Source of the DNA: Spelaeicoccus albus
Lineage (GTDB): Bacteria; Actinomycetota; Actinomycetes; Actinomycetales; Brevibacteriaceae
Length of the DNA stretch: 64,000 bases
Assembly (NCBI RefSeq): GCF_013409065.1
Contig: NZ_JACBZP010000001.1
Span: 930,001 to 994,000 of the forward strand
Direction: 5' to 3'
Shown: positions 55,375 to 64,000 of the stretch, piece after piece
How positions within the stretch are numbered: the stretch's first letter is position 1
Layout of the letters: each line of letters begins with the position of its first letter
Position numbers and translations under genes: made by a program
The notes under the pieces: generated by a model
Databases searched by the model: none
Told to the model about the DNA's origin: nothing
What the model saw: the letters and a program-made list of their open reading frames with translations, nothing else

Positions 55375-55408
55375 GCCGAACGGGGCCAGTCGACAGGCCC
55401 CGTTCGGC
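55375..55408. terminator. Bidirectional hairpin between convergent genes
   Basis: Perfect 13-bp stem GCCGAACGGGGCC / GGCCCCGTTCGGC with loop AGTCGACA; no long T-run on either side. Probably ends both the SurA-like gene (+) and the small membrane gene (-). Confidence 0.7.
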
Positions 55409-55429
55409 AGATCTGGGGGTCGGGGAGTC

Positions 55430-55714
55430 TCAGCGCTCCGCCGGTTTGTTCTTTGCCCGGGGCCCTTCCGGCTTGCGCCCCTTCGGCTTCTCCAGTGGTG
55501 AACGGAACGCGAAATACAGCGCCATGAATCCGAAGACGGCCGGCGCGGCGAGCCCAAAGAAGATGCCGACCGCGCTATTGCTCCCGGGAAGGATGTTGTA
55601 GGGGATCAAGATCACGGCGAGAATGTCCCAGGCGATCAGCACAATGCCGATGGTCAACATACCCATTTTGTCGCGACGGCTGATCGGCTTCCATTTATCC
55701 CAACTGGCTGCCAT
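55430..55714 (-). CDS. Small two-helix membrane protein
   Basis: 94 residues: two hydrophobic helices (MLTIGIVLIAWDILAVILIP and AVGIFFGLAAPAVFGFMALYF) between a polar N-terminus and a very basic tail (KPKGRKPEGPRAKNKPAER). An AAGGAGA ribosome-binding site precedes ATG 55714. No family recognised; the topology suggests both ends in the cytoplasm. Confidence 0.78.
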   Translation of the reverse strand: MAASWDKWKPISRRDKMGMLTIGIVLIAWDILAVILIPYNILPGSNSAVGIFFGLAAPAVFGFMALYFAFRSPLEKPKGRKPEGPRAKNKPAER

Positions 55715-55897
55715 TGGATTCTCCTTCCAATACCCTCTTTGCTCGAGTGTAACCCCGTGCGGCGACGTTCGAACGGTGGTGAAAGCAGATCGTTATTGGG
55801 GTCGGGTCGGCCCGGCATGCCGACGAGCACGGCCGATCGGACACTATTCAAGTATCTACGCAATAGGCTAGAAAGCCTTAGACAAAGCAATCGGGTA

Positions 55898-57925
55898 CTA
55901 GCGTGCAGCCTGCGTCGACCCGTTGAGAGTGTCGAACAAGAAGGTGTAGCTGGCAGCCAGGTAATGCGCCATTTGCTTATTGTCCGAGCCGCCGCCGTGT
56001 CCGCCTTCGCGGTTTTCGTACACCCACACATTCGGCACTCCGAGCGCTTGCATGCGCGCCGCCATCTTGCGCGCCTGCACGGGCCCGACCCTGTCGTCGC
56101 TCGTCACCGTATAAAACAATGTCGGCGGATAGTCGGTGCCGGCGTGCAAATTGTGATACGGCGAAAACCCGCGGATGAATTCCCAATCCTCCGGCACGTC
56201 CGGATCGCCGTATTCGGCTATCCAGCTGGTTCCGGCCGAGAGCTTCGTGTACCGCTTCATGTCCAGCAGGGGCACCCCGCACGAAATGGCGCCGAACAAC
56301 TGCGGATATGTCGTGAGCATGTTGCCGACCAGCAGGCCCCCATTGCTCCGACCCTCGCACCCGAGCCGTTCCGGCGTCGTGACGCCGCGGGCGACGAGAT
56401 CGTCGGCGACCGCGGCGAAGTCTTCGTAGGCACGCGGCCGGTTCTCCCGTAGCGCAGCATGGTGCCACTCGGGCCCGTATTCGCCGCCGCCGCGGATGTT
56501 TGCGCTGACGTATACACCGCCGCGCGACAGCCACGCTCGCCCGATCGTGCCGCTGTAGGCCGGCACCCTCGAGTTCTCGAAACCGCCGTATCCCGACAGC
56601 AGCACCGGCCCGCCGGCCGCGCCGGCCGGCGATACCTGGAAATACGGCACCCGGGTACCGTCCTTCGACGTGGCGAAATGCTGTTCGACGCTCATATCGG
56701 ATGCATCAAAGAAGTCCGGCGCCGACTTTAACGCCGGCGCCGAGCCGCCGACAGTGCCCAGGTGAAGTGTGGACGGCGTGAGAAACCCGGTCACGATCAT
56801 CCAGTAATCGTCGGTTTCCTCATCATCGACCCCCGATACCGTGATCGTGCTGAGATCCGGGGCGTCTGCCAGCTCGGCACGGGACCACCCGTCGTCCGGC
56901 GAAAGTACCTCGACCCGCGACGAAACGTCGTGCAACAGGGTGAGCATCAAATAATGACGCGTCCATGCCCAACCCTGCAACGAAGTCTGCGCGTCCGGCG
57001 TGAACAGCACCGTCAAATCGCGCGACCCGGCCATGAAATCGTCGAAATCGACTGCCAGAAGTGATCCGGCCGGATACCGACGTCCGCCGACGTCCCAGGC
57101 CGAACGCGGACGGACGACGAGCCACTCCCTGTGCACGTCGATGCTCGCGTCGTCCGGCACCTCGATATGCGCGCTGCCCGAGTCGCCGAGCAGATAGGTA
57201 CGCGACGTGTAGAAATCCCGGGCGCCGTAGACGAAATCGCGCTCGAATCCGGGCGTGTGATCGTGCGCGGCTCCGGCAGTGAGCTGGTCGACCGGCACCT
57301 CGATGACGATTTCGGCATCGCCGAGGGCCTGCCCGCGGCGCCACCGGCGCGCTTGACGCGGATAGCTCGACGTCGTCATGGTGCCCGGCCCGAAATCGGA
57401 CGCGATGAAGAGCGTGTCGGCATCGATCCAGGACGCGTGCGTCTTGGCGGCCGGCACGTCGAATCCGCCCGGGACGAATTGCCTCGTCGGCACGTCGAAT
57501 TCGCGCAGCGCGACTGCGTCGCCGCCGTCCGGGGAGAGCCGGATCAACGCCCTGTCGTAGTCGGGATAGCGCAACTGGGCGCCGGCGAAGACCCACTCGG
57601 CATCCTCGGCCCGACAAAGTTCATCGACGTCGAGCAGGATCTCCCAGTCGGGCTCGTCTTGTCGGTAGCTTTCCGGGGTGGTGCGCCGCCACAGCCCCCG
57701 CGGATTGGCTTCGTCGCGCCAGAAGTTGTAGTAATAATCGCCGCGTTTGGCAGGCATCGGGATGCGTCCGGCGCCGTCGAGCACCTCGAGGATGTCGGAC
57801 TGCATGCTTTCGAACATCGGCCCGGCCAACATCGCTTCGGTGCGCTCGTTCTGCTCCGCGACCCATTCGAGCTGGCGCTCACCGTAGATGTCCTCAAGCC
57901 ATTGGAACTCGTCATTGTCCGTCAT
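55898..57925 (-). CDS. Prolyl oligopeptidase family (S9A) serine peptidase
   Basis: 675 residues. The N-terminal beta-propeller begins at DNDEFQWLEDIYGERQLEWV. The C-terminal alpha/beta-hydrolase domain has the nucleophile in GRSNGG (about residue 525), Asp in TVTSDDRVGP and His in EGGHGGG. It cleaves short proline-containing peptides; no signal peptide is seen, so it is cytoplasmic. ATG 57925 was chosen for AGGATGA upstream; 57934 is a near alternative, and the long open frame above overlaps the DUF5302 gene. Confidence 0.92.
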   Translation of the reverse strand: MTDNDEFQWLEDIYGERQLEWVAEQNERTEAMLAGPMFESMQSDILEVLDGAGRIPMPAKRGDYYYNFWRDEANPRGLWRRTTPESYRQDEPDWEILLDVDELCRAEDAEWVFAGAQLRYPDYDRALIRLSPDGGDAVALREFDVPTRQFVPGGFDVPAAKTHASWIDADTLFIASDFGPGTMTTSSYPRQARRWRRGQALGDAEIVIEVPVDQLTAGAAHDHTPGFERDFVYGARDFYTSRTYLLGDSGSAHIEVPDDASIDVHREWLVVRPRSAWDVGGRRYPAGSLLAVDFDDFMAGSRDLTVLFTPDAQTSLQGWAWTRHYLMLTLLHDVSSRVEVLSPDDGWSRAELADAPDLSTITVSGVDDEETDDYWMIVTGFLTPSTLHLGTVGGSAPALKSAPDFFDASDMSVEQHFATSKDGTRVPYFQVSPAGAAGGPVLLSGYGGFENSRVPAYSGTIGRAWLSRGGVYVSANIRGGGEYGPEWHHAALRENRPRAYEDFAAVADDLVARGVTTPERLGCEGRSNGGLLVGNMLTTYPQLFGAISCGVPLLDMKRYTKLSAGTSWIAEYGDPDVPEDWEFIRGFSPYHNLHAGTDYPPTLFYTVTSDDRVGPVQARKMAARMQALGVPNVWVYENREGGHGGGSDNKQMAHYLAASYTFLFDTLNGSTQAAR

Positions 57926-57971
57926 ATGACTCATCCTATGGGCGGCATCCGACGGCGCCCTCACCCGCTCT

Positions 57972-58208
57972 TCAGCCGCTCTTTCGGCGGAATTCCCGCT
58001 TGTGGCCGGCAGGGCGCTGCGTGCCGTGCACTTTCGACCGGCCGGGGCCCGCGGACGACGAATCGTGCGCAGGCTGCTCGTGCTTCTTGGCAAGCGCTTC
58101 GCGGAATTTGGCCTTGATCTCTTCCGGCGTCTGCCGGTTGGCGGGATCCGGAGTGGTCTCCGGAGTGTCGCGGGGCTGCGGGGAAGCACCCGGATGCGTG
58201 TCAGTCAT
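57972..58208 (-). CDS. DUF5302 family small protein
   Basis: 78 residues: a disordered acidic/Pro N-terminus, then PEEIKAKFREALAKK and a basic C-terminus KVHGTQRPAG...EFRRKSG, the pattern of actinobacterial DUF5302 proteins. GGAGG precedes ATG 58208. The function is unknown; the basic end could bind nucleic acid. Confidence 0.85.
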   Translation of the reverse strand: MTDTHPGASPQPRDTPETTPDPANRQTPEEIKAKFREALAKKHEQPAHDSSSAGPGRSKVHGTQRPAGHKREFRRKSG

Positions 58209-58279
58209 GGCGTCCTCCACGAGTTGACCATTGAACGGTTGTCCATTGAGAGTAGCCCGGTCGCCGTGAAATCGTCGCC

Positions 58280-58564
58280 TTATTTTCCGCCGGTCCCAAG
58301 TGCGGCAAGAAGGCACGGCTGCTGACCGATCGTCCAGGCGTCCACGGCAAGATCGAGCCGGACGACGTCGCCGGCCGCACAGTGCTCATCGGGGCAGCCG
58401 GGCATCCGAACGGCGAGCGTGCCGGAGATGACAAGGGCCGCGGCCGGAATGGCGGGGCAATGATCGCTCCGGCGCCAATGGGCAAGGACGGCGCCGGACG
58501 GCATCTCGAAGTCGACGACGGCCGCGCGCGATTCGGCGCGCGTTCCCTGCGTCAACTGCGTCAC
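58280..58564 (-). CDS. Small hypothetical protein, possibly cupin-like
   Basis: 94 residues starting at GTG 58564 after GGGGG. The pattern of short strands (AAVVDFEMPSGAVLAHWRRSD, ALVISGTLAVRM, AGDVVRLDLAVDAWTIG) is suggestive of a small cupin barrel, but the two cupin metal motifs are not clear. Antisense frames overlap, so reality as a gene is only moderately supported. Confidence 0.5.
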   Translation of the reverse strand: MTQLTQGTRAESRAAVVDFEMPSGAVLAHWRRSDHCPAIPAAALVISGTLAVRMPGCPDEHCAAGDVVRLDLAVDAWTIGQQPCLLAALGTGGK

Positions 58565-58674
58565 GTGTCACCCCCATCGGACTCTCCCGACAGTAGGACG
58601 ACGACCGGGCGGAAGGGGCCGGGAACGTCACGAAACGTCACACGCCGAACGGTTCTCGGCGGGGGCAGCGACCG

Positions 58675-59310
58675 TCAATGCAGGGCGGCGCCGGCGATCT
58701 GCACGGGCGCCGACTGCCCTGCCCACGTGGCGGTCAGCGCCGGTTCGATGTCGATCCGGCCCGTGGTGTCGATGACGCGGAAAATGGAAATGTCGATGTC
58801 GCCCGCCGAGACGGTCGTGACGGCGCCGTCGGTTTTGGGCGTGACGTCGCGGATCGGGGGCAGTTCGGCGTCCAGGGTTCCGCTGGAATCGATGTGCGCC
58901 GTTTCGGGTGCCCGTTCGAGCCCGCCGTTGACGGCGAAGAACTGCTCGGCCTGCGGCATCCTGTCCAAGATCGCTGCCGCAAGCCCTGTCCAATAGGTCG
59001 GGTCCCAGGCGGCGTCGTAAATCCAGCGCGTGCCGAGCACCGAATGTTCCATCGTGCCGAGCAGTCCGGGCTCGGCACCGTCCAGCGGGGCACCCCGGTA
59101 CGACAACGGCACGTGCGCCACCGTGCCGGCCAGCCGGGCCAGGTGCGTCTCCAAGCCGACCTCGCCGTCCGGATCGTCGAACCGGAAGGAGCCGAGGAGC
59201 TGCAGATTCGCGTCGTCCGCGGCCGCCGGCATCCATTGCTGCAGCGGGAGCCACCGGGCAATGAGCTCGGCCTTTGTCGGAGATAAGTCGGCCTTGTACA
59301 TGATCGCCAT
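58675..59310 (-). CDS. Maltokinase N-terminal-cap-like domain protein
   Basis: 211 residues. The start MAIMYKADLSPTKAELIARW and the segments GSFRFDDPDGEVGLET, PLSYRGAPLDGAE and EHSVLGTRWIYDA are those of the cap domain found at the N-terminus of maltokinases (Mak_N_cap), but the kinase domain is absent. Stand-alone proteins of this kind are common in actinobacteria and of unknown role. No other trehalose or maltose gene is adjacent. Confidence 0.8.
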   Translation of the reverse strand: MAIMYKADLSPTKAELIARWLPLQQWMPAAADDANLQLLGSFRFDDPDGEVGLETHLARLAGTVAHVPLSYRGAPLDGAEPGLLGTMEHSVLGTRWIYDAAWDPTYWTGLAAAILDRMPQAEQFFAVNGGLERAPETAHIDSSGTLDAELPPIRDVTPKTDGAVTTVSAGDIDISIFRVIDTTGRIDIEPALTATWAGQSAPVQIAGAALH

Positions 59311-59363
59311 GGATCCACCCTAAGCGTCGTCCGCTCGGCTTGTCCGAAATGCTGCCGCTCTCG

Positions 59364-59404
59364 GATTGTTGACAATCGACATCGGACACGAACAAGATTA
59401 GTCC
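59364..59404 (+). promoter_or_regulatory. Promoter and palindromic operator of the aminotransferase gene
   Basis: A consensus -35 TTGACA (59369-59374) lies inside a perfect palindrome GATTGT-TG-ACAATC (59364-59377). CAAGAT (59393-59398) is a possible -10 at 18 bp. A start seven bases later would be at or next to the ATG (59405), and no ribosome-binding site is visible, which fits a leaderless message. Confidence 0.5.
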
Positions 59405-60667
59405 ATGACCTCTCTCAGCCCCCTTCTCAAGCAAGCCACCCCGGTAGTCGTCGACACGGCCCTGGGCTCCTGGATCAACGCCGACGACGGCAAGCGGTAC
59501 CTCGATTTCACGTCCGGCATCGGCGTGACGAGCACCGGCCACTGCCATCCGGACGTCGTGGCGGCCGCAAGGGAGCAGACCGGCAAGATCATCCACGCCC
59601 AATACACGACGGTGATGCACAAACCGCTGCTCGAACTCACCGAGAAACTCACCGGCGTGCTGCCGGCCGGCCTGGACAGCGTTTATTACGCCAACTCCGG
59701 CTCCGAGTCGATCGAAGCATCGATCCGCCTGGCCCGGATGGCCACGGGCCGGCCGAACATCATTGCGTTCCACGGAGGTTTCCACGGCCGCACCGTGGCC
59801 GCCGCATCGCTGACGACCGCCGGCACCAAATTCCGGTCCGGCTTTTCGCCCATCATGGGCGGCGTGCAGATTGCGCCGTTCCCGTACGCGTTCCGGTACG
59901 GCTGGGACGAGGACACCGCCGTCGACTTCGCCCTCCGTGAGCTCGACTACCTACTGAAATCAATATCCAGCCCGGAGGACACTGCAGGATTCATCATTGA
60001 ACCCGTGCTTGGCGACGGTGGCTACCTGCCCACGCCGCCGCGGTTCCTCGAAGGAGTGCGCGAGCGCGCCGACCGGATCGGCGCCGTCCTCATCATCGAC
60101 GAGGTGCAGGCCGGCGTCGGGCGGACCGGCAAATTCTGGGGTCACGAGTACTCGGCCGCGAAGCCCGACATTCTCATCACCGCAAAGGGCCTGGCCAGCG
60201 GGTTTCCCATTTCGGCCATGGCTGCCGGCGAGGATCTGATGGCGAAGGGATGGCCCGGGTCGCAAGGCGGCACCTACGGCGGCAATGCCGTCGCCGCTGC
60301 GGCAGCCGTGGCCACGCTCGGCGTGGTCGAGCGCGAAGGCCTCGTCGAGAACGCCCGCGTCCGCGGCGACCAGCTGCGCGCCGGCCTGGAGAAACTCCAG
60401 GCCTCCCGCCCCTTCATGGGCGACGTGCGCGGTCTCGGGCTGATGCAGGCAGTCGAATTCGTCGATGAAGACGGCGAACCCGATGCGCCCGCCGCGGCAG
60501 CCGTCCAACAGGCGGCCGTCGACCAAGGCCTGCTGCTGCTCACCTGTGGGGCGTTGGGCAACGTGGTGCGAATCATCCCGGCGTTGGTGGCGACGGAGGC
60601 GGAAATCGATAGCGGCCTGTCGCGATTCGAAGGGGCACTGGACGCCGTCCGCGACGTCTCGCACTAG
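59405..60667 (+). CDS. Class III aminotransferase (4-aminobutyrate / omega-amino acid type)
   Basis: 420 residues. The PLP lysine is in ITAKGLASGFP (about residue 262), with ANSGSESIEAS phosphate binding and IIDEVQAGVGRTG. It transfers the amino group of an omega-amino acid (GABA, 5-aminovalerate or similar) to 2-oxoglutarate. The exact substrate is not fixed by sequence. It is the first gene of a cluster with an FAD-FeS oxidoreductase and a GntR regulator. Confidence 0.9.
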   Translation: MTSLSPLLKQATPVVVDTALGSWINADDGKRYLDFTSGIGVTSTGHCHPDVVAAAREQTGKIIHAQYTTVMHKPLLELTEKLTGVLPAGLDSVYYANSGSESIEASIRLARMATGRPNIIAFHGGFHGRTVAAASLTTAGTKFRSGFSPIMGGVQIAPFPYAFRYGWDEDTAVDFALRELDYLLKSISSPEDTAGFIIEPVLGDGGYLPTPPRFLEGVRERADRIGAVLIIDEVQAGVGRTGKFWGHEYSAAKPDILITAKGLASGFPISAMAAGEDLMAKGWPGSQGGTYGGNAVAAAAAVATLGVVEREGLVENARVRGDQLRAGLEKLQASRPFMGDVRGLGLMQAVEFVDEDGEPDAPAAAAVQQAAVDQGLLLLTCGALGNVVRIIPALVATEAEIDSGLSRFEGALDAVRDVSH

Positions 60668-60687
60668 AAGGGCCACACTGGGTAAAT

Positions 60688-63615
60688 ATGAGCGAACTTC
60701 TTTCGGCAGCGCCCACGTACCTTGATCGGCTGGCCGGGCAGGGCATCGACGTCGAGACGGGCGCCCGCCGGCTCGCCGAGTACTCGTATGACGCGTCGAA
60801 TTACCGGATCAAACCGTCCGCCGTGATCTTTCCCCGGACGCCGGACGACGTGGTGGCCGTCGCGCGCGAATGTCACGCCGCCGGCGTGCCCATCGTGTGC
60901 CGCGGCGGCGGCACGTCGATGGCCGGCAATGCCGTCGGCTCGGGCGTCGTGCTGGAATTCTCGCGCCATATGAACCGCGTCGATGACATCGACGCCGACG
61001 CCCTGAGGGCGCGCGTGCAGCCCGGGATGGTCATCTCGGCGCTGGCGGACGCGGCGTCGGCAGCCACCGGCGGCGCGCTCACGTTCGCCCCGGATCCGTC
61101 CAGCCGCACCCGCGCGACGCTGGGCGGCGCCATTGCCAACGACGCCTGCGGCAATCACTCGGTGCGTTACGGCCGCACCACCGACCACGTGATTGCGCTG
61201 GATCTGGTGACGGCGGACGGCGTCCGGCTCACTGCCGAGCGCACCGGCGTGCGCGCCACCGATCCGGGCGATGGCCGAGCCGCGGCGCGCGCAGCCGAGC
61301 TGACCGAGCAGCTGACTGCGCTGCGAGACGAGAATCTTGCCGACTTCCGGGTGGAACTCGGTCGGATTCAGCGCCAGGTGTCCGGATACCACCTGGACCA
61401 TTTGCTTCCCGAGCACGGATTTGACGTGGCACGCGCACTTGTCGGCACGGAGGGCACCTGCGCCATAGTGGTCGGCGCCACGGTGCGGCTGGTGCGCTCG
61501 CCGGCCGAGAGCAAATTGTTTTGCCTGGGCTACGACGACATCGTCGAGGCCGCTCGCGACGTCGAGCTGCTTCGCGAATTCGACCCGTCGGCCATCGAGG
61601 GCATCGACGAGGCGATAGTGAAGACCATGCGCCAGCTGGTCGGCGAGGATTCGGTGACCGGGCTGCCGGCGGGCCACGCTTGGCTGTACGTCGTGCTCGA
61701 CGGCGACGACGCCGCCCGCATTGACGAGACGGGGCGGGCCATGATGGACCGGCTCGAGGCGGCCGGGCACATGCGCGAGGGTCTCACCATCGAGGACACC
61801 GGGCAGCGCGCGCAGCTGTGGCGGGTGCGCACCGAGGGAGCCGGGTACGCCGCGCATCTCTACACCGGCCACGAGGGCTGGCCCGGCTGGGAGGACACGG
61901 CTGTCGCGCCGGAGAAGCTGGCCGACTATTTGACCGATTTCCGCGAACTGCTCGCCGAATTCAACATGCCGTGCGTCATGTACGGCCACTTCGGCGCCGG
62001 CTGCATGCATACCCGGCTGGCCTTCGAATTGCGCACGGACGCCGGGCGATTGCGGATGCGCGAATTCATGGAGGCAGCGGCCCGGCTCGTTGTGCACCAC
62101 GGCGGATCGCTGTCGGGTGAACACGGTGACGGCCGTGCCCGCTCGGAGTTGTTGCCCATCATGTATTCGTCGCGGTTGCGCGCGGCGTTCGCGGATTTCA
62201 AGCGGATATGGGACCCGGCAGGCCTCCTGAACCCCGGGACCATCGTCGATCCGGACTCGCTCGATGACAACCTCGCCTTGGCCGGCGTTCCCGAACGCGA
62301 ATGGCGCACCAGCTTCCATTTGGAGGAAATGACGCACGGCCACCGCGTGGATCCGTTCGTGCGCGCCGCGCAAAGTTGCGTGGGCATCGGAAAATGCCGG
62401 ACGACGTCCGGCGGGGTCATGTGTCCGAGCTACCGGGCCACGCGTGACGAGAAGGACTCGACCCGCGGCCGCGCCCGAGTGCTGCAGGACATGGTGCGCG
62501 GCGCGTCCACGCCGGAAGAAGGCTGGAAGTCCGACGAGGTGCGCGATGTGCTCGACCTGTGCCTGTCGTGCAAGGCGTGCTCGACGGACTGCCCGGCCGG
62601 CGTCGACATGGCCACGTACAAGTCGGAATTCTTCGACCATTATTACTCCGGCAGGGTCCGCCCGCTTTCGCACTATTCGTTGGGATGGCTTCCGACGTGG
62701 CTGAAACTGGCAGGCAAGGTCGCGCCGCTGGTCAACGCCGTGCTCGCCACCCCCGCTGCCAAGGTCGCCGCGCGCGCCGGTGGGCTGACCGACAAGCGAC
62801 GGATGCCGAAATTCGCGTCGTCCGCGGCATTGCGCCGTGCGCTGGGCAAATCGGCGCTGGGCAAATCGGCGACGAACCGTCATGCCGACACTGTGCTCGT
62901 GATCGACTCGTTCACCAAGGGCTTCCGCCCGCACGTGGCCGAATCGGCCAGACGGGTGCTCGGCTCGGCAGGGCGCACCGTCGAGTGCAACGCCGATGCG
63001 TGCTGCGGCCTGACGTGGATCTCGACGGGGCAGCTCGACAAGGCCAAGGCGCAGATGCGCCGTGCCGTCAAGACGCTGGACGACGGCACCGACAGGCCGG
63101 TCGTCGTGCCCGAGCCCAGTTGCGCGGCGGCCTTCAAAAAAGACATGCCCGAACTTGTGCAGACCGATGCGTCGCGCCGAGTGGCCGGCCGGGTGCGCAG
63201 CTTTGCGGCGTATGTCGGCGAACTGGCGGACGGTGGATTTACACCGGAGTGGCGCGAAGGGCGGGCGCCGGAAGCCGTCACCGTGCAAACGCATTGCCAC
63301 GAGTACTCGGTGTTCGGGGCAAAGACGCAAGAACGCACGCTGAAGTCCATCGGGGTGGGTGCGGTGCGCGAGGCCACCGGCTGCTGCGGCGTAGCCGGCA
63401 ACTTCGGGTTTGAAAAAGAACACTTCGACGTGTCGGTACAAGTCGCCGAACAAGCGCTCGCCCCGGCGCTGCGCGAGACCGGCCGGCAGACGCCGGTGCT
63501 CACCGACGGGTTCAGCTGTCTCATGCAGGTGGACTATCTCGAGCCGAATCGGGTGCCGTTGCATTTGGCCGAACTCATCGACGAGCGAACCACGGATTCC
63601 GGGAGGCGGAACTGA
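60688..63615 (+). CDS. FAD- and (Fe-S)-binding D-2-hydroxyacid dehydrogenase (YdiJ-like)
   Basis: 975 residues. The FAD_binding_4 domain (about 40-260, RGGGTSMAGNAVG) is followed by an FAD-oxidase C domain (to about 530), a 4Fe-4S ferredoxin-like part (C-X5-C...MCP, CLSCKACSTDCP), and two CCG cysteine-rich motifs (CNADACCG, ATGCCG). This is the architecture of E. coli YdiJ (D-2-hydroxyglutarate dehydrogenase) and of D-lactate dehydrogenases. Membrane-associated electron transfer to quinone is likely. The stop overlaps the GntR start (TGATG). Confidence 0.88.
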   Translation: MSELLSAAPTYLDRLAGQGIDVETGARRLAEYSYDASNYRIKPSAVIFPRTPDDVVAVARECHAAGVPIVCRGGGTSMAGNAVGSGVVLEFSRHMNRVDDIDADALRARVQPGMVISALADAASAATGGALTFAPDPSSRTRATLGGAIANDACGNHSVRYGRTTDHVIALDLVTADGVRLTAERTGVRATDPGDGRAAARAAELTEQLTALRDENLADFRVELGRIQRQVSGYHLDHLLPEHGFDVARALVGTEGTCAIVVGATVRLVRSPAESKLFCLGYDDIVEAARDVELLREFDPSAIEGIDEAIVKTMRQLVGEDSVTGLPAGHAWLYVVLDGDDAARIDETGRAMMDRLEAAGHMREGLTIEDTGQRAQLWRVRTEGAGYAAHLYTGHEGWPGWEDTAVAPEKLADYLTDFRELLAEFNMPCVMYGHFGAGCMHTRLAFELRTDAGRLRMREFMEAAARLVVHHGGSLSGEHGDGRARSELLPIMYSSRLRAAFADFKRIWDPAGLLNPGTIVDPDSLDDNLALAGVPEREWRTSFHLEEMTHGHRVDPFVRAAQSCVGIGKCRTTSGGVMCPSYRATRDEKDSTRGRARVLQDMVRGASTPEEGWKSDEVRDVLDLCLSCKACSTDCPAGVDMATYKSEFFDHYYSGRVRPLSHYSLGWLPTWLKLAGKVAPLVNAVLATPAAKVAARAGGLTDKRRMPKFASSAALRRALGKSALGKSATNRHADTVLVIDSFTKGFRPHVAESARRVLGSAGRTVECNADACCGLTWISTGQLDKAKAQMRRAVKTLDDGTDRPVVVPEPSCAAAFKKDMPELVQTDASRRVAGRVRSFAAYVGELADGGFTPEWREGRAPEAVTVQTHCHEYSVFGAKTQERTLKSIGVGAVREATGCCGVAGNFGFEKEHFDVSVQVAEQALAPALRETGRQTPVLTDGFSCLMQVDYLEPNRVPLHLAELIDERTTDSGRRN

Positions 63616-64000
63616 TGGGCGGAATAGACGTTTTATCGGCCCTGGAAGGCAGGCCGACGTCGGTGCTGATCGCCGACCAGTTGCGCGATCGCATCATCGA
63701 CGGTTCCTTCCACCCGGGAGAACAAGTCACCGAAGCCCAGCTGGCCGCCCGGCTCGAAGTGTCCCGCGGTCCGGTCCGCGAGGCCCTGCAACGGCTGAGC
63801 CAAGAAGGTCTGCTGATCAGCCACCGCAATCGCGGCGTCTTCGTCCTCGACCTCGAACCGGCCGACGTGGCCGAGATCTACTCGGCGCGCGCTGCCGTCG
63901 AACTCGGCGCGGCCGAAGACATCCTGGCCGGCGGCGACGAGACAATCGAAGCGGTGTCCGATGCGCTGGCCGGCGTGCTGGAACGAATGCCGGCAGTCGT
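63615..64000 (+). CDS. GntR-family (FadR/FCD type) transcriptional regulator, truncated by window end
   Basis: 128 residues visible. The winged helix-turn-helix (LRDRIIDGSFHPGEQVTEAQ, LAARLEVSRGPVREALQRL) is intact and the start of an FCD effector domain follows (EIYSARAAVELGAAE). It probably controls the cluster starting at 59405 in response to a hydroxy or amino acid. The C-terminus lies outside the window. Confidence 0.92.
   Translation, partial: MGGIDVLSALEGRPTSVLIADQLRDRIIDGSFHPGEQVTEAQLAARLEVSRGPVREALQRLSQEGLLISHRNRGVFVLDLEPADVAEIYSARAAVELGAAEDILAGGDETIEAVSDALAGVLERMPAV

Noticed and set aside
60664-63564. 966-residue open frame antisense to the FAD-FeS dehydrogenase
   Set aside because: Low-complexity Arg/His/Ala-rich shadow of a well-supported gene.

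Overview
This window is the replication-origin region of a high-GC actinobacterial chromosome. Gene order runs trxB-trxA-cwlM / parB-parA-rsmG-jag-yidC-yidD-rnpA-rpmH / dnaA-oriC-dnaN-recF-dciA-gyrB-gyrA-DUF3566-tRNA-Ile-DLW39-tRNA-Ala, followed by ppiA-rhomboid-crgA-DUF881-sortase E-trpG/pabA and the pknB-pknA-pbpA-rodA-pstP-fhaB-fhaA operon. This order, together with frequent GTG and TTG starts and 4-bp gene overlaps, points to the Actinomycetota, most probably Micrococcales. The genus cannot be fixed from the sequence alone; a Brevibacteriaceae-like organism would be reasonable.

Layout. (1) 1-8269, plus strand: MurJ lipid II flippase, a separate pseudokinase/discoidin membrane protein (the two halves of mycobacterial MviN), thioredoxin reductase, thioredoxin, a CwlM-like amidase with a degenerate active site, and a PLP aminotransferase. 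(2) 8277-13975, minus strand: partition genes, membrane insertase cluster and ribosomal protein L34, with four parS sites inside parA and parB. (3) 13976-24608, plus strand: dnaA, an origin with DnaA boxes, dnaN, recF, dciA, gyrB, gyrA and a DUF3566 membrane protein. (4) 24671-30799: two tRNAs and small genes, a LEA-like membrane protein, cyclophilin, rhomboid protease, crgA, DUF881, sortase E and a glutamine amidotransferase. (5) 30893-40485, minus strand: Ser/Thr kinase, elongasome and FHA operon. (6) 40726-54074: tRNA-Leu, an IS481-type element with a clean 15-bp target duplication, a sugar ABC transporter without an ATPase, an MFS transporter, asnB, a GNAT enzyme, an MMPL protein, an HtrA-type protease and a peroxiredoxin-like protein. 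(7) 54471-64000: SurA-like lipoprotein, small proteins, prolyl oligopeptidase, an orphan maltokinase-cap protein, and a GABA-type aminotransferase / FAD-FeS dehydrogenase / GntR cluster cut by the window end.

The genes of regions 1 and 5 form one functional theme: PknB, FhaA, CwlM, the MviN pseudokinase and MurJ are the parts of the mycobacterial circuit that couples kinase signalling to peptidoglycan precursor supply. The least explained material is non-coding: a family of four roughly 65-70 bp palindromes sharing one sequence, each just downstream of a gene, with compensatory base changes between the arms; and a cluster of 17-19 bp repeats plus a 28-bp-arm hairpin that the IS481 element has split.
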